Notes: a model not told the origin generated them from the letters alone. A stretch of DNA of 64,000 nt from Collinsella sp. AK_207A (GCF_902501965.1 NZ_CABWID010000015.1:62001-126000), one strand, 5' to 3'. Shown: positions 32,155 through 41,515, counted from the stretch's first letter. Numbers and translations are program-made.

Positions 32155-33372
32155 ATGGCAGACACGATTCTGGGCATCGCGCCCGAGCGCCTCGAGGCCG
32201 TGAAGGCGCTGTTCGAGGAGCACTTCGGGCCGATCGGCGACCGCCGCGCGCTCGTCGTCAACGCACCGGGGCGCTCCGAGATCGCGGGTAACCACACCGA
32301 CCACGAGGGCGGCCACGTCATCGCCGGCGCGCTCGACGTCTCGATCGTGGGCATCGCCGTGCCCAACGGCACCGACACCATCCGCGTGGTCGACGCCGAC
32401 TTCCCGCTCTTCGAGCTCGACCTCACCTCGGGTCTGGAGCCCAAGGACGACGAGAAGGTCACCGCCATCAGCCTGGCCCGCGGCATGGCCGCCTGCCTGG
32501 CCGAGACGGGCCGCACGCCCGCAGGCTTCGACCTGGCCAAGATCGGCAACATCCCCGCCGGCGGTGGCCTGTCCTCCTCGGCTGCCGTCGAGGCCCTCTA
32601 CGGCCGCGTGATGGAGGCCTTCTGGGAGGGTCCGCACGTCTCGCCGGTGGAGCTCGCCAAGATGAGCCAGCATGCCGAGCGCGACTACTTCGGCAAGCCC
32701 TGCGGCCTCATGGACCAGCTCGCCGTGTGCCTGGGCGGCCTGGCCTTCATGGACTTCGAGAACCCGCAGATTCCGCAGAGCTCCAAGCTCGACTTCTCCT
32801 TCGATGACCACGGCTACGGCCTCGTGCTCGTTGACGTGGGCTGCGACCACGCCCCCTTCACCGACGACTACGCCGCCGTGCCCGTGGAGATGCAGGCCGT
32901 GGCCAAGATGCTCGGCCACGACCGCCTGTGCGAGGTCGACAAAGCCGACTTCGACGCCAAGCTCCCCGAGATCCGCAAGCAGCTGGGCGACCGCGCGCTC
33001 ATCCGCGCCATCCACTACTGGTACGAGAACGACCTGGTGGATCACCGCTGGGATGCGCTCCAGACCGACGACATCGACACCTTCCTCAAGCTCACCCGCG
33101 AGTCGGGCGCGTCCTCGGGCATGTTCCTGCAGAACGTCTCCACGGGCGGCGACTTCCAGCCCGCTATGGCGGCGCTGGGCATGGCCGAGCACATCCTGGA
33201 CGGTCGCGGCGCCATCCGCATCCACGGCGGCGGCTTCGGCGGCTCCATCCAGTGCTTCGTGCCGAACGAGCTAATCGACAGCTTCATCAAGCAGATGGAC
33301 GCGTGGCTGGGCGAGGGCTCCTGCCGTCACTACCACATCTCTGACGAGGGGGCCGTTGCCGCATGGCTGTAA
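32155..33372 (+). CDS. galK: Galactokinase (GHMP family)
   Basis: 405 aa. It phosphorylates galactose to galactose-1-phosphate. NAPGRSEIAGNHTDHEGG replaces the textbook GRxNLIGEHTDY signature but keeps Gly-Asn/Glu-His-Thr-Asp. The GHMP ATP loop IPAGGGLSSSAAVE and a C-terminal GGGFGGSIQCF are intact. It therefore belongs to the divergent galactokinase branch seen in gut Gram-positives. AAAGAAAGGGGAT precedes the ATG. It overlaps galT by 10 nt. Confidence 0.9.
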   Translation: MADTILGIAPERLEAVKALFEEHFGPIGDRRALVVNAPGRSEIAGNHTDHEGGHVIAGALDVSIVGIAVPNGTDTIRVVDADFPLFELDLTSGLEPKDDEKVTAISLARGMAACLAETGRTPAGFDLAKIGNIPAGGGLSSSAAVEALYGRVMEAFWEGPHVSPVELAKMSQHAERDYFGKPCGLMDQLAVCLGGLAFMDFENPQIPQSSKLDFSFDDHGYGLVLVDVGCDHAPFTDDYAAVPVEMQAVAKMLGHDRLCEVDKADFDAKLPEIRKQLGDRALIRAIHYWYENDLVDHRWDALQTDDIDTFLKLTRESGASSGMFLQNVSTGGDFQPAMAALGMAEHILDGRGAIRIHGGGFGGSIQCFVPNELIDSFIKQMDAWLGEGSCRHYHISDEGAVAAWL

Positions 33373-35024
33373 GCGAGGACATTCGCGCGCTGGTGAACTA
33401 CGCGTGCGATAACCAGCTCATCGGCGACGAGGACCGCGTATGGGCCTACAACGCGGTGCTCGAGGCCGTGGGCGCGACCGGCCCCGAGCCGGGCGACGAG
33501 TGGGTGCTCGACCCCGACTACGACGTGGCTCCGGTGGGCCCCGTGGAGATCGAGGTCGACCCGGACGCCGAAGAGGACGACGAAGTCGAGATCGAGCTAG
33601 ACGAGCTCGTGGTGCCCGAGCCCTTCGACCTCGAGGACACGCTCGGCCGCCTGGCCGACGTTGCCGTGGAGAACGGCGTGGCTGAGGACACCGCGAGCGG
33701 CCGCGACCGCGCGGCCATGCGCGTGATGGGCGTGCTCACCCCGCGCCCCTCCGACGTTGTCTCGGTCTTCGACGACATTCTCTGCACCGAGGGCCCGCGC
33801 GCGGCCACGGACTGGTTCTACAAGCTCTGCTGCGATGCGAGCTACGTGCGCCGCGCCGCCATCGCGCGCAACATCGCGTGGACGACGCCGGGTCGCTGGG
33901 GCGAGCTGGATATCACCATCAACCGCTCCAAACCCGAGAAGGACCCGCGCGACATCGCCGCGGCCGGTCGTGCCAAGGCGACGGGCGAGAAGTACCCGGC
34001 CTGCCAGCTCTGCATCGAGAACGAGGGCTATCCCGGACGCTCCGCCGCGAGCGGCTCGGGTGATCATCCCGCCCGCCAGAACCTGCGCATCATCCCCATC
34101 GAGCTCGACGGTGACCGCTACGGCCTGCAGTACAGCCCGTACGCGTACTTCAACGAGCACTGCATCGTGATGAGCGCGCACCATCGGCCCATGCACATCG
34201 ACCGCGCGAGCCTGACCTGCCTGCTCGACTTCGTGGACCTGCTGCCGCAGTACTTCATCGGGTCCAACGCCGACCTGCCCATCGTGGGTGGCTCGATTCT
34301 CTCGCACGATCACTTCCAGGGCGGCGATCACGAGTTCCCGATGATGAAGGCGGCGCCGACCATGCCCTTCACCATGGCGGCCTATCCGGACGTCGAGGGT
34401 GTGGTGCTCGAGTGGCCGCTCTCGGTGCTGCGCCTGCGGAGCGCGAACCGCGATGAGCTGCTCGAAGCCTGCGTGCACGTGGTGGACGCCTGGCGCGCTT
34501 GGACGGACGAGTCCGTGGGCGTCATCGCCCGCGACGTCGACGGCACGCCGCACAACACGGTGACCCCCGTCATCCGCCGCGTGGACGCCGAGGGCCATGC
34601 CGGCGGCGACACCTACGAGGCCTACCTGGCGCTGCGCTGTAACGTGACGAGCGAGGAGAACCCGCTCGGTATCTTCCACCCGCACGCGCAATGGCACCAC
34701 ATCAAGAAGGAGAACATCGGCCTCATCGAGGTTATGGGCCTGGCCATCCTGCCGCCGCGCCTGGTGGCGGAGCTCGGCGCGGTTGAGGACCATCTGCTCG
34801 CCGGTGACCTGGACGCGCTCGAGACCGACCCGCTCACCCAGAGCCATGCGGCCTGGGCGCGCGAGGTGGCCGCCGCGCATCCGGAGCTCGACGCCGCGTG
34901 CGCCCAGCAGGTGATCAGCGACGAGGTGGGCCATGTCTTTGGTCACGTGCTCGAGGATGCCGGCGTCTTCAAGTGGGACGTGACGGGTCGCGCCGCCCAG
35001 CAGCGCTTCATCGACGTGCTGTAG
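33363..35024 (+). CDS. galT: UDP-glucose--hexose-1-phosphate uridylyltransferase, class II
   Basis: 553 aa, the long GalT2 type typical of Gram-positives (about 490-510 aa), unrelated in layout to the E. coli enzyme. VFDDILCTEGPRAATDWFYKLC, the PYAYFNEHCIVMSAHHRPM segment and GSILSHDHFQGGDHEFPM (nucleotide-binding and active-site His region) are clear. An acidic insert near residues 60-80 (EIEVDPDAEEDDEVEIELDE) accounts for the extra length. It exchanges galactose-1-phosphate for glucose-1-phosphate on UDP and is translationally coupled to galK. Confidence 0.93.
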   Translation: MAVSEDIRALVNYACDNQLIGDEDRVWAYNAVLEAVGATGPEPGDEWVLDPDYDVAPVGPVEIEVDPDAEEDDEVEIELDELVVPEPFDLEDTLGRLADVAVENGVAEDTASGRDRAAMRVMGVLTPRPSDVVSVFDDILCTEGPRAATDWFYKLCCDASYVRRAAIARNIAWTTPGRWGELDITINRSKPEKDPRDIAAAGRAKATGEKYPACQLCIENEGYPGRSAASGSGDHPARQNLRIIPIELDGDRYGLQYSPYAYFNEHCIVMSAHHRPMHIDRASLTCLLDFVDLLPQYFIGSNADLPIVGGSILSHDHFQGGDHEFPMMKAAPTMPFTMAAYPDVEGVVLEWPLSVLRLRSANRDELLEACVHVVDAWRAWTDESVGVIARDVDGTPHNTVTPVIRRVDAEGHAGGDTYEAYLALRCNVTSEENPLGIFHPHAQWHHIKKENIGLIEVMGLAILPPRLVAELGAVEDHLLAGDLDALETDPLTQSHAAWAREVAAAHPELDAACAQQVISDEVGHVFGHVLEDAGVFKWDVTGRAAQQRFIDVL

Positions 35025-35035
35025 GAGCCTCTGAC

Positions 35036-35075
35036 GAGGGGCGGGCACTTCTGCAAGACGGAACGTGCCCGCCTC
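35036..35075 (+). terminator. Hairpin between galT and the LacI-type gene
   Basis: GAGGGGCGGGCAC (35036-35048) pairs almost fully with GTGCCCGCCTC (35065-35075) across 16 nt, without a T-run. It may attenuate read-through into the regulator gene. Confidence 0.45.
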
Positions 35076-35102
35076 TGCGTCTACATGAAAGGAAGCCGGG
35101 TG

Positions 35103-36122
35103 ATGGATAAGATGCCGAAGGCTGCGTGCGATGCGCATCGCTCGGTCTCCATGGCGGACGTGGCGGCTGCCGCGGGCGTCTCGCAGCAGACCGTCTCGCG
35201 CGTGGTGAACGGTCAGCCCAACGTGAGCCAGGCCACGCGCGATAGGGTTAACAAAGCCATTGCCGAGCTGGGTTTTCGTCCCAGTTTTGCCGGACGCTCG
35301 TTGCGCTCGGGCCGCTACCGCAACGTGGGCCTCTGCACGTTCGATATCTCCATGGCGGGCAACCTGTCCATGTTCGAGGGCGTGGTGATCGCCGCGCGCG
35401 AGCAGGGCTATGCCGTCACGATGATCGAGATGGGCCCCGAGCAGGTGCCCTACCTGGTGTCCTCGGCCACGCACCGCTTGGCGGAGCTGCCGGTGGACGG
35501 CGCCATCATCAACCTCTCGGTCCTACCCGAGGACTTTGAGGACTACACGCCGCTACCGGGGTTGGAGACGGTGCTCGTCACCATGTACGCGCATCCGCGC
35601 TGCACCACCATCGACGCCGACCAGTACGGCTGCGGCACCATGATCACCAATTACCTGTTGGAGCACGGTCATACGCAGATCCGCTTCGTGGCGGGGCCAA
35701 CGTACTCATCCCATTCCGATTTCCGCGAGGCCGGGTGGCGCGATGCGCTCGAGGCCGCGAACGTGAGCCCGGTGGAGCCCCTGCGCGGCGACTGGTCGGC
35801 CGATAGCGGCTACGAGATCGGCCTCAAGCTCGCCCAAGACCGCGAGATGACCGCGGTGTTCGCCGGTAACGACCAGATGGCGCTCGGTATCATCGCCGCG
35901 CTCGCCAACAGCGGCATCAGCGTTCCCGACGACGTGAGCGTGGTGGGCGTGGACGATTCGCTCCGGGGCATCATTCCGCACAACGACCTCACGACGGTGC
36001 GCTTCGACATGCTCGAGCGCGGCCGCATGATGTTCGACCTCGCGGTGGGGGGTGGCCCGGCGCGCGCGGTGCGGGTACCGGGCAAGCTCGTTGAGCGGTC
36101 AACGGTCGCGGATATTCGCTGA
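35103..36122 (+). CDS. LacI/GalR-family transcriptional regulator
   Basis: 339 aa. The HTH SMADVAAAAGVSQQTVSRVVNGQ is at about residues 15-37 (landmarks VAAAAGVS and TVSRVVNG), followed by hinge FRPSFAGRSLRSGR and a periplasmic-binding-like effector domain (ELPVDGAIINLS; VFAGNDQMALGIIAAL; DVSVVGVDD). GAAAGGAAG precedes the ATG at 35103. Its position between galT and mglB and the shared GAGTACGTTAACAT sites suggest a galactose-responsive repressor or dual regulator. Confidence 0.9.
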   Translation: MDKMPKAACDAHRSVSMADVAAAAGVSQQTVSRVVNGQPNVSQATRDRVNKAIAELGFRPSFAGRSLRSGRYRNVGLCTFDISMAGNLSMFEGVVIAAREQGYAVTMIEMGPEQVPYLVSSATHRLAELPVDGAIINLSVLPEDFEDYTPLPGLETVLVTMYAHPRCTTIDADQYGCGTMITNYLLEHGHTQIRFVAGPTYSSHSDFREAGWRDALEAANVSPVEPLRGDWSADSGYEIGLKLAQDREMTAVFAGNDQMALGIIAALANSGISVPDDVSVVGVDDSLRGIIPHNDLTTVRFDMLERGRMMFDLAVGGGPARAVRVPGKLVERSTVADIR

Positions 36123-36125
36123 CTC

Positions 36126-36157
36126 AACCCGCGGGGCCGTTAAGCTGCGGGTTTTCT
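36126..36157 (+). terminator. Terminator after the LacI-type gene
   Basis: AACCCGC (36126-36132) pairs with GCGGGTT (36147-36153), followed by TTCTT. Confidence 0.7.
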
Positions 36158-36218
36158 TCAGCGCTTACCATTCCCGGTGTTTGTCCTTACCGTCCACCGA
36201 CCGTTATCGACCGCTCGT

Positions 36219-36267
36219 GAGTACGTTAACATGAGACCGTGGACACGGTTTCATGGGTGGCTAATAT
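36219..36267 (+). promoter_or_regulatory. mgl operator and promoter
   Basis: GAGTACGTTAACATGA (36219-36234) repeats the gal operator arm. It is followed by a palindrome ACCGTG-GA-CACGGT (about 36236-36249), TGGACA as -35 (36240-36245) and TAATAT as -10 (36262-36267, 16-bp spacer). Confidence 0.55.
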
Positions 36268-36322
36268 GTAAATCGTCTTCAAGCAGCGGGCGAATACCTC
36301 GCCCCTGGAAAGGAGTAATCCC

Positions 36323-37597
36323 ATGCAAGTTACACGTCGTCAGTTCGTCCAGACTGCCGGTCTCGGCGCTGCCGCGCTCGCCCTCGTGGGCTGCGGCGGC
36401 GGTGGTACCTCCAGCAGCACGGGCAGCGGTGCCAGCTCCGCTTCTGGTAGCAGCACCGACAAGCCGGTTGTGTTCTACAACCGCCAGCCGTCCAACTCCA
36501 CCACCGGTGAGCTGGACAAGACCACCCTGAACTTCAACAAGAACACCTACTACGTGGGCTTCGACGCCAACCAGGGTGGCGAGCTCGAGGGCACCATGGT
36601 GGCCGACTACATCAAGAAGCACGCCGCTGAGCTCGACTCCGACGGTGACGGCATGATCGGCTATGTGCTGGCCATCGGCGACGTGGGACACAACGACTCC
36701 ATCGCCCGTACCCGTGGTTGCCGCAAGGCCCTCGGTACGGCCGTTGAGAAGGACGGCGCTATCGTCTCCGACGCCGCCGGCACCAACACGGACGGCTCCT
36801 CTTCCGTGGTCCAGGACGGCACCATCAAGGCCGACGACGGCAAGGAGTACACGATCCGCGAGCTCGCCTCGCAGGAGATGAAGACCTCCGCCGGCGCCAC
36901 CTGGGACGCCCCGACCGCCGGTAACGCCATCGGCACCTGGGCCTCCTCCTTCGGCGACAAGATTAACGTCATCGTCTCCAACAACGACGGCATGGGCATG
37001 GCCATGTTCAACGCTTGGTCCAAGGAGAAGGGCGTGCCGACCTTCGGTTACGACGCCAACTCCGACGCCGTTGAGGCCATCGGCCAGGGCTACGGCGGAA
37101 CCATCTCCCAGAACCCCGCTGTTCAGGCGTACCTCACGCTGCGTCTGCTCCGCAACGTCTTTGACGGCGTGGACATCAACACGGGTATCGCCGAAGCCGA
37201 CGATGCTGGCAACGTGCTCTCCGAGGACGACTACAAGTACGTCGAGGAGGATCGCTCCTACTACGCGATGAACCTCGCCGTCACCGCCGACAACTACAAG
37301 GACTTCCTGGACGCCACCGCGCTCTACAAGACCGCGCAGTCCCAGATCAAGGCCGACACCAAGAAGGTCTGGCTGTCCACCTACAACTCCGCCGACAACT
37401 TCCTGGGCGCCACCTACAAGCCGCTGCTCAAGAAGTACGAGAAGCTCCTGGACCTCGAGATCGACTACGTCGACGGCGACGGTCAGAACGAGTCCAACAT
37501 CACCAACCGTCTGGGCAACCCTGACCAGTACGACGGCTTCGCCATCAACATGGTCAAGACCGACAACGGTGCTTCCTACACGTCGATCCTGGGCTAG
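36323..37597 (+). CDS. mglB: Galactose/glucose-binding ABC lipoprotein
   Basis: 424 aa. The signal has TRRQFVQTAG and the lipobox LVGC (Cys24), then a Ser/Gly linker. KPVVFYNRQPSN, YYVGFDANQGGELEGTMVADYI and VIVSNNDGMGMAMFNA are typical of MglB, which delivers galactose or glucose to MglAC. It is about 90 aa longer than E. coli MglB, mainly from a segment near residues 150-200. AAAGGAG precedes the ATG. First gene of the mgl transport operon. Confidence 0.92.
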   Translation: MQVTRRQFVQTAGLGAAALALVGCGGGGTSSSTGSGASSASGSSTDKPVVFYNRQPSNSTTGELDKTTLNFNKNTYYVGFDANQGGELEGTMVADYIKKHAAELDSDGDGMIGYVLAIGDVGHNDSIARTRGCRKALGTAVEKDGAIVSDAAGTNTDGSSSVVQDGTIKADDGKEYTIRELASQEMKTSAGATWDAPTAGNAIGTWASSFGDKINVIVSNNDGMGMAMFNAWSKEKGVPTFGYDANSDAVEAIGQGYGGTISQNPAVQAYLTLRLLRNVFDGVDINTGIAEADDAGNVLSEDDYKYVEEDRSYYAMNLAVTADNYKDFLDATALYKTAQSQIKADTKKVWLSTYNSADNFLGATYKPLLKKYEKLLDLEIDYVDGDGQNESNITNRLGNPDQYDGFAINMVKTDNGASYTSILG

Positions 37598-37653
37598 GAA
37601 TCAGGCGACTGGTTTGAAGACATGTGCTGAGGAACCATCGTTCTAACGCGCAA

Positions 37654-37684
37654 GAAGGGGAGAGGAGCAACTCCTCTCCCCTTC
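37654..37684 (+). terminator. Perfect hairpin between mglB and mglA
   Basis: GAAGGGGAGAGGAG (37654-37667) and its exact reverse complement (37671-37684) flank a CAA loop, with GTTTGG after. A weak T-tail suggests partial termination, which would favour binding-protein over ATPase synthesis. Confidence 0.7.
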
Positions 37685-37803
37685 GTTTGGAATCCCGTGC
37701 AAACGGGTCGTGTTTCCCGTAGGCTCCTCTCCACGCACCAAGGCGAGTCATGGTGCGCGGCGAGGATTTCCGCGCGGATTGAGGTAATTGAGGGGTGAAA
37801 AAC

Positions 37804-39312
37804 ATGTCAGACAAGCAAGACGACATCGTGCTGTCCATCCAGGGGATGAGCAAGACGTTCGGCCGTAACCGCGTTCTGGACCACATCAACCTGAACGTGC
37901 GCCGCGGGACCGTGATGGGTCTTATGGGTGAGAACGGCGCCGGTAAGTCCACGATGATGAAATGCCTGTTCGGCACCTATCAGAAGGATGAGGGAACCAT
38001 CATCCTGGACGGTAGGGAAGTCAATTTCTCCGGTCCGAAGGACGCCCTTGAGAACGGCGTCGCCATGGTGCACCAGGAGCTCAACCAGTGCCTGGAGCGC
38101 TCGGTGGTCGACAACCTGTTCCTGGGCCGCTATCCCACGAATTCGCTCGGCGTCATCGACGAGGGCCGCATGAAGAAGGAGGCCGGCGACCTGTTCCGCA
38201 AGCTGGGCATGACCGTCAACCTCACGCAGCCCATGAAGGACATGTCCGTCTCCCAGCGCCAGATGTGCGAGATCGCCAAGGCCATCTCGTACAACGCGAA
38301 GGTCATCGTGCTCGACGAGCCCACCTCCTCGCTGATGACGCAGGAGGTCGACAAGCTCTTCAAGATGATGCGCATGCTCAAGGGGCAGGGCATCTCGCTG
38401 ATCTACATCTCCCACAAGATGGACGAGATCTTCGAGATCTGCGACGACGTCTCGGTGCTGCGCGACGGCAACCTGGTCATGACCAAGAAGACCTCCGAGA
38501 CCAACATGAACGAGCTGATCTCGGCCATGGTCGGTCGTTCGCTGGACAACCGCTTCCCGCCGGTGGACAACAAGCCGGGCGAGCCGATCCTTTCCATCCA
38601 GCACCTTTCCACCAAGTTCGAGCCGCACCTGGTGGACATCTCGTTCGACGTGCGCCAGGGCGAGATCTTCGGTCTGTACGGCCTGGTGGGCGCCGGTCGT
38701 ACCGAGCTGCTCGAGACGATCTTCGGCGTGCGCACGCGTGCCGCCGGCCGCGTGTACTTCCGCGACCGCCTCATGAACTTCAGTTGCGCCAAGGACGCCA
38801 TGGAACACGGCTTCGCGCTGATCACCGAGGAGCGTAAGGCCAACGGCCTGTTCATGAAGGGCGATCTGACGTTCAACACCACGATCGCCAACCTCGACAG
38901 CTACAAGAACGGCTTCGCGCTCTCCGACTCCAAGATGGTGCGCGCCACCAACAAGGAAATCAAGACCATGCACACCAAGTGCATGGGCCCGGACGACCTG
39001 ATCAGCAGCCTTTCCGGCGGCAACCAGCAGAAGGTCATCTTCGGCAAGTGGCTTGAGCGCTACCCGAAGGTCTTCATGATGGACGAGCCCACGCGCGGTA
39101 TCGACGTCGGCGCCAAGTACGAGATCTATGAGCTGATCATCGACATGGCCAAGCATGGCACCACGGTGATCGTCGTCTCGTCCGAGATGCCCGAGATCCT
39201 GGGCATCACCAACCGCATCGGCGTCATGTCCAACGGGCACCTCTCCGGCATCGTCAACACCAAGGAGACGAACCAGGAAGAGCTGCTGCGCCTGAGCGCC
39301 AAGTATCTGTAA
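37804..39312 (+). CDS. mglA: Galactose ABC transporter ATP-binding protein
   Basis: 502 aa, two fused ABC domains. The first has GENGAGKSTMMKCLFG, the signature-like VSQRQM and VIVLDEPTSSL. The second has the degenerate P-loop GLVGAGRTELLE with LSGGNQQK and FMMDEPTRGIDVG, the usual asymmetry in sugar MglA/RbsA proteins. The ATG at 37804 has GAGGGGTG 6 nt before it. The gene follows mglB after a 14-bp hairpin and precedes mglC by 17 nt. Confidence 0.95.
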   Translation: MSDKQDDIVLSIQGMSKTFGRNRVLDHINLNVRRGTVMGLMGENGAGKSTMMKCLFGTYQKDEGTIILDGREVNFSGPKDALENGVAMVHQELNQCLERSVVDNLFLGRYPTNSLGVIDEGRMKKEAGDLFRKLGMTVNLTQPMKDMSVSQRQMCEIAKAISYNAKVIVLDEPTSSLMTQEVDKLFKMMRMLKGQGISLIYISHKMDEIFEICDDVSVLRDGNLVMTKKTSETNMNELISAMVGRSLDNRFPPVDNKPGEPILSIQHLSTKFEPHLVDISFDVRQGEIFGLYGLVGAGRTELLETIFGVRTRAAGRVYFRDRLMNFSCAKDAMEHGFALITEERKANGLFMKGDLTFNTTIANLDSYKNGFALSDSKMVRATNKEIKTMHTKCMGPDDLISSLSGGNQQKVIFGKWLERYPKVFMMDEPTRGIDVGAKYEIYELIIDMAKHGTTVIVVSSEMPEILGITNRIGVMSNGHLSGIVNTKETNQEELLRLSAKYL

Positions 39313-39329
39313 CAAGGGGGATGGAACAT

Positions 39330-40985
39330 ATGGCAACTACAGCGGGCAAGATCCTGACCGTTGAGGAGGAGACCAAGCTCCTCCAGCCCATCGACGAATA
39401 TGTCAGCGGCATTCAGAAGAAGATCGACGCGCTTCGCCTAGACGGCACCACCAAGGTCGTGGACCTGCAGTCGAGCATCGACGCCACCCGTGGCGACAAG
39501 GTGCTCACCAAGGCCGAGCAGGACAAGCTCATCGCCGGCTACAAGGCCGAGATGGAGAAGGCCAAGGCCGTCGAGAGCAAGAACAAGGCCGAGGTCGATA
39601 AGCTGATCGCCGACGCCGAGGGCTACCTCAAGGCACATTTCGCCAAGGACTATCTGGAGCCCGTCAAGGCGAGCTGCGCCGCCGAGCGCGAGGCCGCCAA
39701 GGTGGCCTACCAGAAGAACCTGGCCGAGCTCGAGCGCGCCCATAAGGCAGACATCGCCAAGATCAAGGACGCCGCCGAGATCAAGGACGAGAAGTACGTC
39801 TACAAGAACAAGCAGTTCGACGCCAAGGTCTCCTACCAGCAGGAGCTCCAGCGCATCAAGGACCGCCAGCACGAGGCGTTCGTGTACGAGTACCACCTCA
39901 TCGACCTGCTTCGCATGTCGAAGTTCACCTTCGGCGAGAACATGGCCCAGAAGAGGGAGCACTACGCCTACACGTTCAACACGCGTACGTTCCTGCTGAA
40001 CAACGGCCTGTACATCGCCATCGTGCTCGTGTTCGCGGCGCTCTGCGCTATCACCCCGGCGGTGAAGGGCACGCAGCTGCTCACCACCACCAACGTGCTG
40101 AACATTCTGCAGCAGGCCTCGCCCCGTATCTTCCTGGCGCTGGGCGTCGGCGGCCTGATTCTTCAGACCGGTACCGACCTGTCCATCGGCCGTATGGTCG
40201 GTATGTGCATGGTCATCTCCACGGCGATCATGCACCTTGGCCCCAACACGGGCACCATCTTCGGTGTCGCGCTTGACCTTACCAGCCTTGCCGTGCCCGT
40301 CCGCGTGATCCTGGCGCTGCTCGTGAACATCGTGCTCTGCACCGCGTTCTCCGCGCTCGCTGGCTTCTTTACTGCGCGCTTCAAGATGCACTGGTTCATC
40401 TCCACGATGGCCAACATGCTGATTATCTTCGGTCTCATGACCTACGCCACCAAGGGCGTCTCCTTCGGCGCCATCGAGCCCACGATCCCCAACATGGTAA
40501 TCCCGAAGCTTGGTTCCTTCCCCACGATCATCCTGTGGGCCGTCGCTGCCATCGCGATCGTCTGGTTCATCTGGAACAAGACCACCTTTGGTAAGAACAT
40601 GTACGCCGTGGGCGGCAACCCCGAGGCCGCGAGCGTTTCCGGCATCAACGTCTTCGCCGTCTCCATCGGCGTGTTCATCCTCGCTGGCATCCTCTACGGC
40701 TTTGGTTCCTGGCTCGAGTGCATCCGCATGGTCGGTTCTGGTTCCGCTGCATACGGCCAGGGCTGGGAGACCGACGCCATCGCGGCCTGCGTGGTCGGCG
40801 GCATCTCCTTCACCGGTGGTATCGGTAAGATCTCCGGCATCACCATCGGCGTGCTGATCTTCACCGCGCTGACCTACTCGCTGACCATCCTCGGCATCGA
40901 TACCAACCTGCAGTTCGTCTGCTCCGGTATCATCATCCTCGTCGCCGTTACCCTCGACTGCCTGAAGTACGTGCAGAAGAAGTAA
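39330..40985 (+). CDS. mglC: Galactose ABC transporter permease with long N-terminal extension
   Basis: 551 aa; MglC is about 336 aa in E. coli. Residues from about 220 form the usual permease (LLTTTNVLNILQQASPRIFLALGV; GTDLSIGRMVGM; FGKNMYAVGGNPEAASVSGINV; GGISFTGGIGKISG). Residues 1 to about 215 are charged Lys/Glu/Ala-rich helix with likely coiled coil (QDKLIAGYKAEMEKAKAVES and similar), placed in the cytoplasm. AAGGGGG lies 9 nt before the ATG at 39330. The frame is continuous, so the extension is real. Confidence 0.92.
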   Translation: MATTAGKILTVEEETKLLQPIDEYVSGIQKKIDALRLDGTTKVVDLQSSIDATRGDKVLTKAEQDKLIAGYKAEMEKAKAVESKNKAEVDKLIADAEGYLKAHFAKDYLEPVKASCAAEREAAKVAYQKNLAELERAHKADIAKIKDAAEIKDEKYVYKNKQFDAKVSYQQELQRIKDRQHEAFVYEYHLIDLLRMSKFTFGENMAQKREHYAYTFNTRTFLLNNGLYIAIVLVFAALCAITPAVKGTQLLTTTNVLNILQQASPRIFLALGVGGLILQTGTDLSIGRMVGMCMVISTAIMHLGPNTGTIFGVALDLTSLAVPVRVILALLVNIVLCTAFSALAGFFTARFKMHWFISTMANMLIIFGLMTYATKGVSFGAIEPTIPNMVIPKLGSFPTIILWAVAAIAIVWFIWNKTTFGKNMYAVGGNPEAASVSGINVFAVSIGVFILAGILYGFGSWLECIRMVGSGSAAYGQGWETDAIAACVVGGISFTGGIGKISGITIGVLIFTALTYSLTILGIDTNLQFVCSGIIILVAVTLDCLKYVQKK

Positions 40986-41060
40986 CTCCTTCTCGAGAAC
41001 GTTCGGTCCGGCCGATGCGGAGCTTGCACCCGTGTCTGCCGGACCGGTTGCCGGACCGGC

Positions 41061-41131
41061 GTGACGCCTGTGTCGGGGCGAAATGTCTGACTCGCAAGGT
41101 TCGTGGCATTTCGTTCCGACACGGGCGTCAC
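41061..41131. repeat. Long imperfect hairpin between mglC and the EIIB gene
   Basis: GTGACGCC, GTGTCGG and CGAAATG (41061-41086) pair in order with CATTTCG, CCGACAC and GGCGTCAC (41107-41131), 22 pairs broken by symmetric mismatches. No T-run follows. A TATACT -10 for the next gene is at 41160-41165. Confidence 0.65.
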
Positions 41132-41218
41132 GCTATGGCAGCGAGCTGCGGATTGCATGTATACTGTGCCGTTGCATGCACGATAGACCGAACGACCGAA
41201 CAGAAAGTTGGTACCTCT

Positions 41219-41515
41219 ATGAAGAAGATTCTCGTTTGCTGCAATTCGGGCGTGAGCACTAGCCTTTTGGTGAACAAGCTCGAGGCCTCCATCGCTGCCA
41301 CTGGGGCCGAGCTCGAGGTCTCCGCCCTTCCGCTGGCCCAGGCCATCGATGAGCTCGCTGCGTCCGACGTGGTGCTGCTCGCTCCGCAGGTGGGCTTTGC
41401 CGCCGACAACCTCAAGGAGGCCACGCAGGCCCCCGTGGCGGTTATCGACCCGGACGCCTACGCCCGCGCCGACACCGAGGCCATCCTGCAGCAGATCAAC
41501 GAGCTGCTCGCGTAG
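41219..41515 (+). CDS. Stand-alone PTS EIIB, lactose/cellobiose type
   Basis: 98 aa. MKKILVCCNSGVSTSLLVNKL carries the phosphorylated cysteine (Cys7/Cys8) in the CxxGxST(S/T) loop typical of cellobiose-type IIB (CelA/ChbB). LLAPQVGFAADNLKEA is the conserved second motif. No IIA or IIC gene is adjacent, so it is an orphan component that may act with other PTS proteins or in regulation. The ribosome site is weak. A terminator follows. Confidence 0.88.
   Translation: MKKILVCCNSGVSTSLLVNKLEASIAATGAELEVSALPLAQAIDELAASDVVLLAPQVGFAADNLKEATQAPVAVIDPDAYARADTEAILQQINELLA

Noticed and set aside
30832-33225. A 797-codon open frame on the minus strand across galM and galK
   Set aside because: It is antisense to two clear genes and arises from GC-rich third positions; no motif or ribosome site supports it.
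33597-35474. A 625-codon minus-strand frame over galT
   Set aside because: Antisense shadow of galT and the LacI-type gene.
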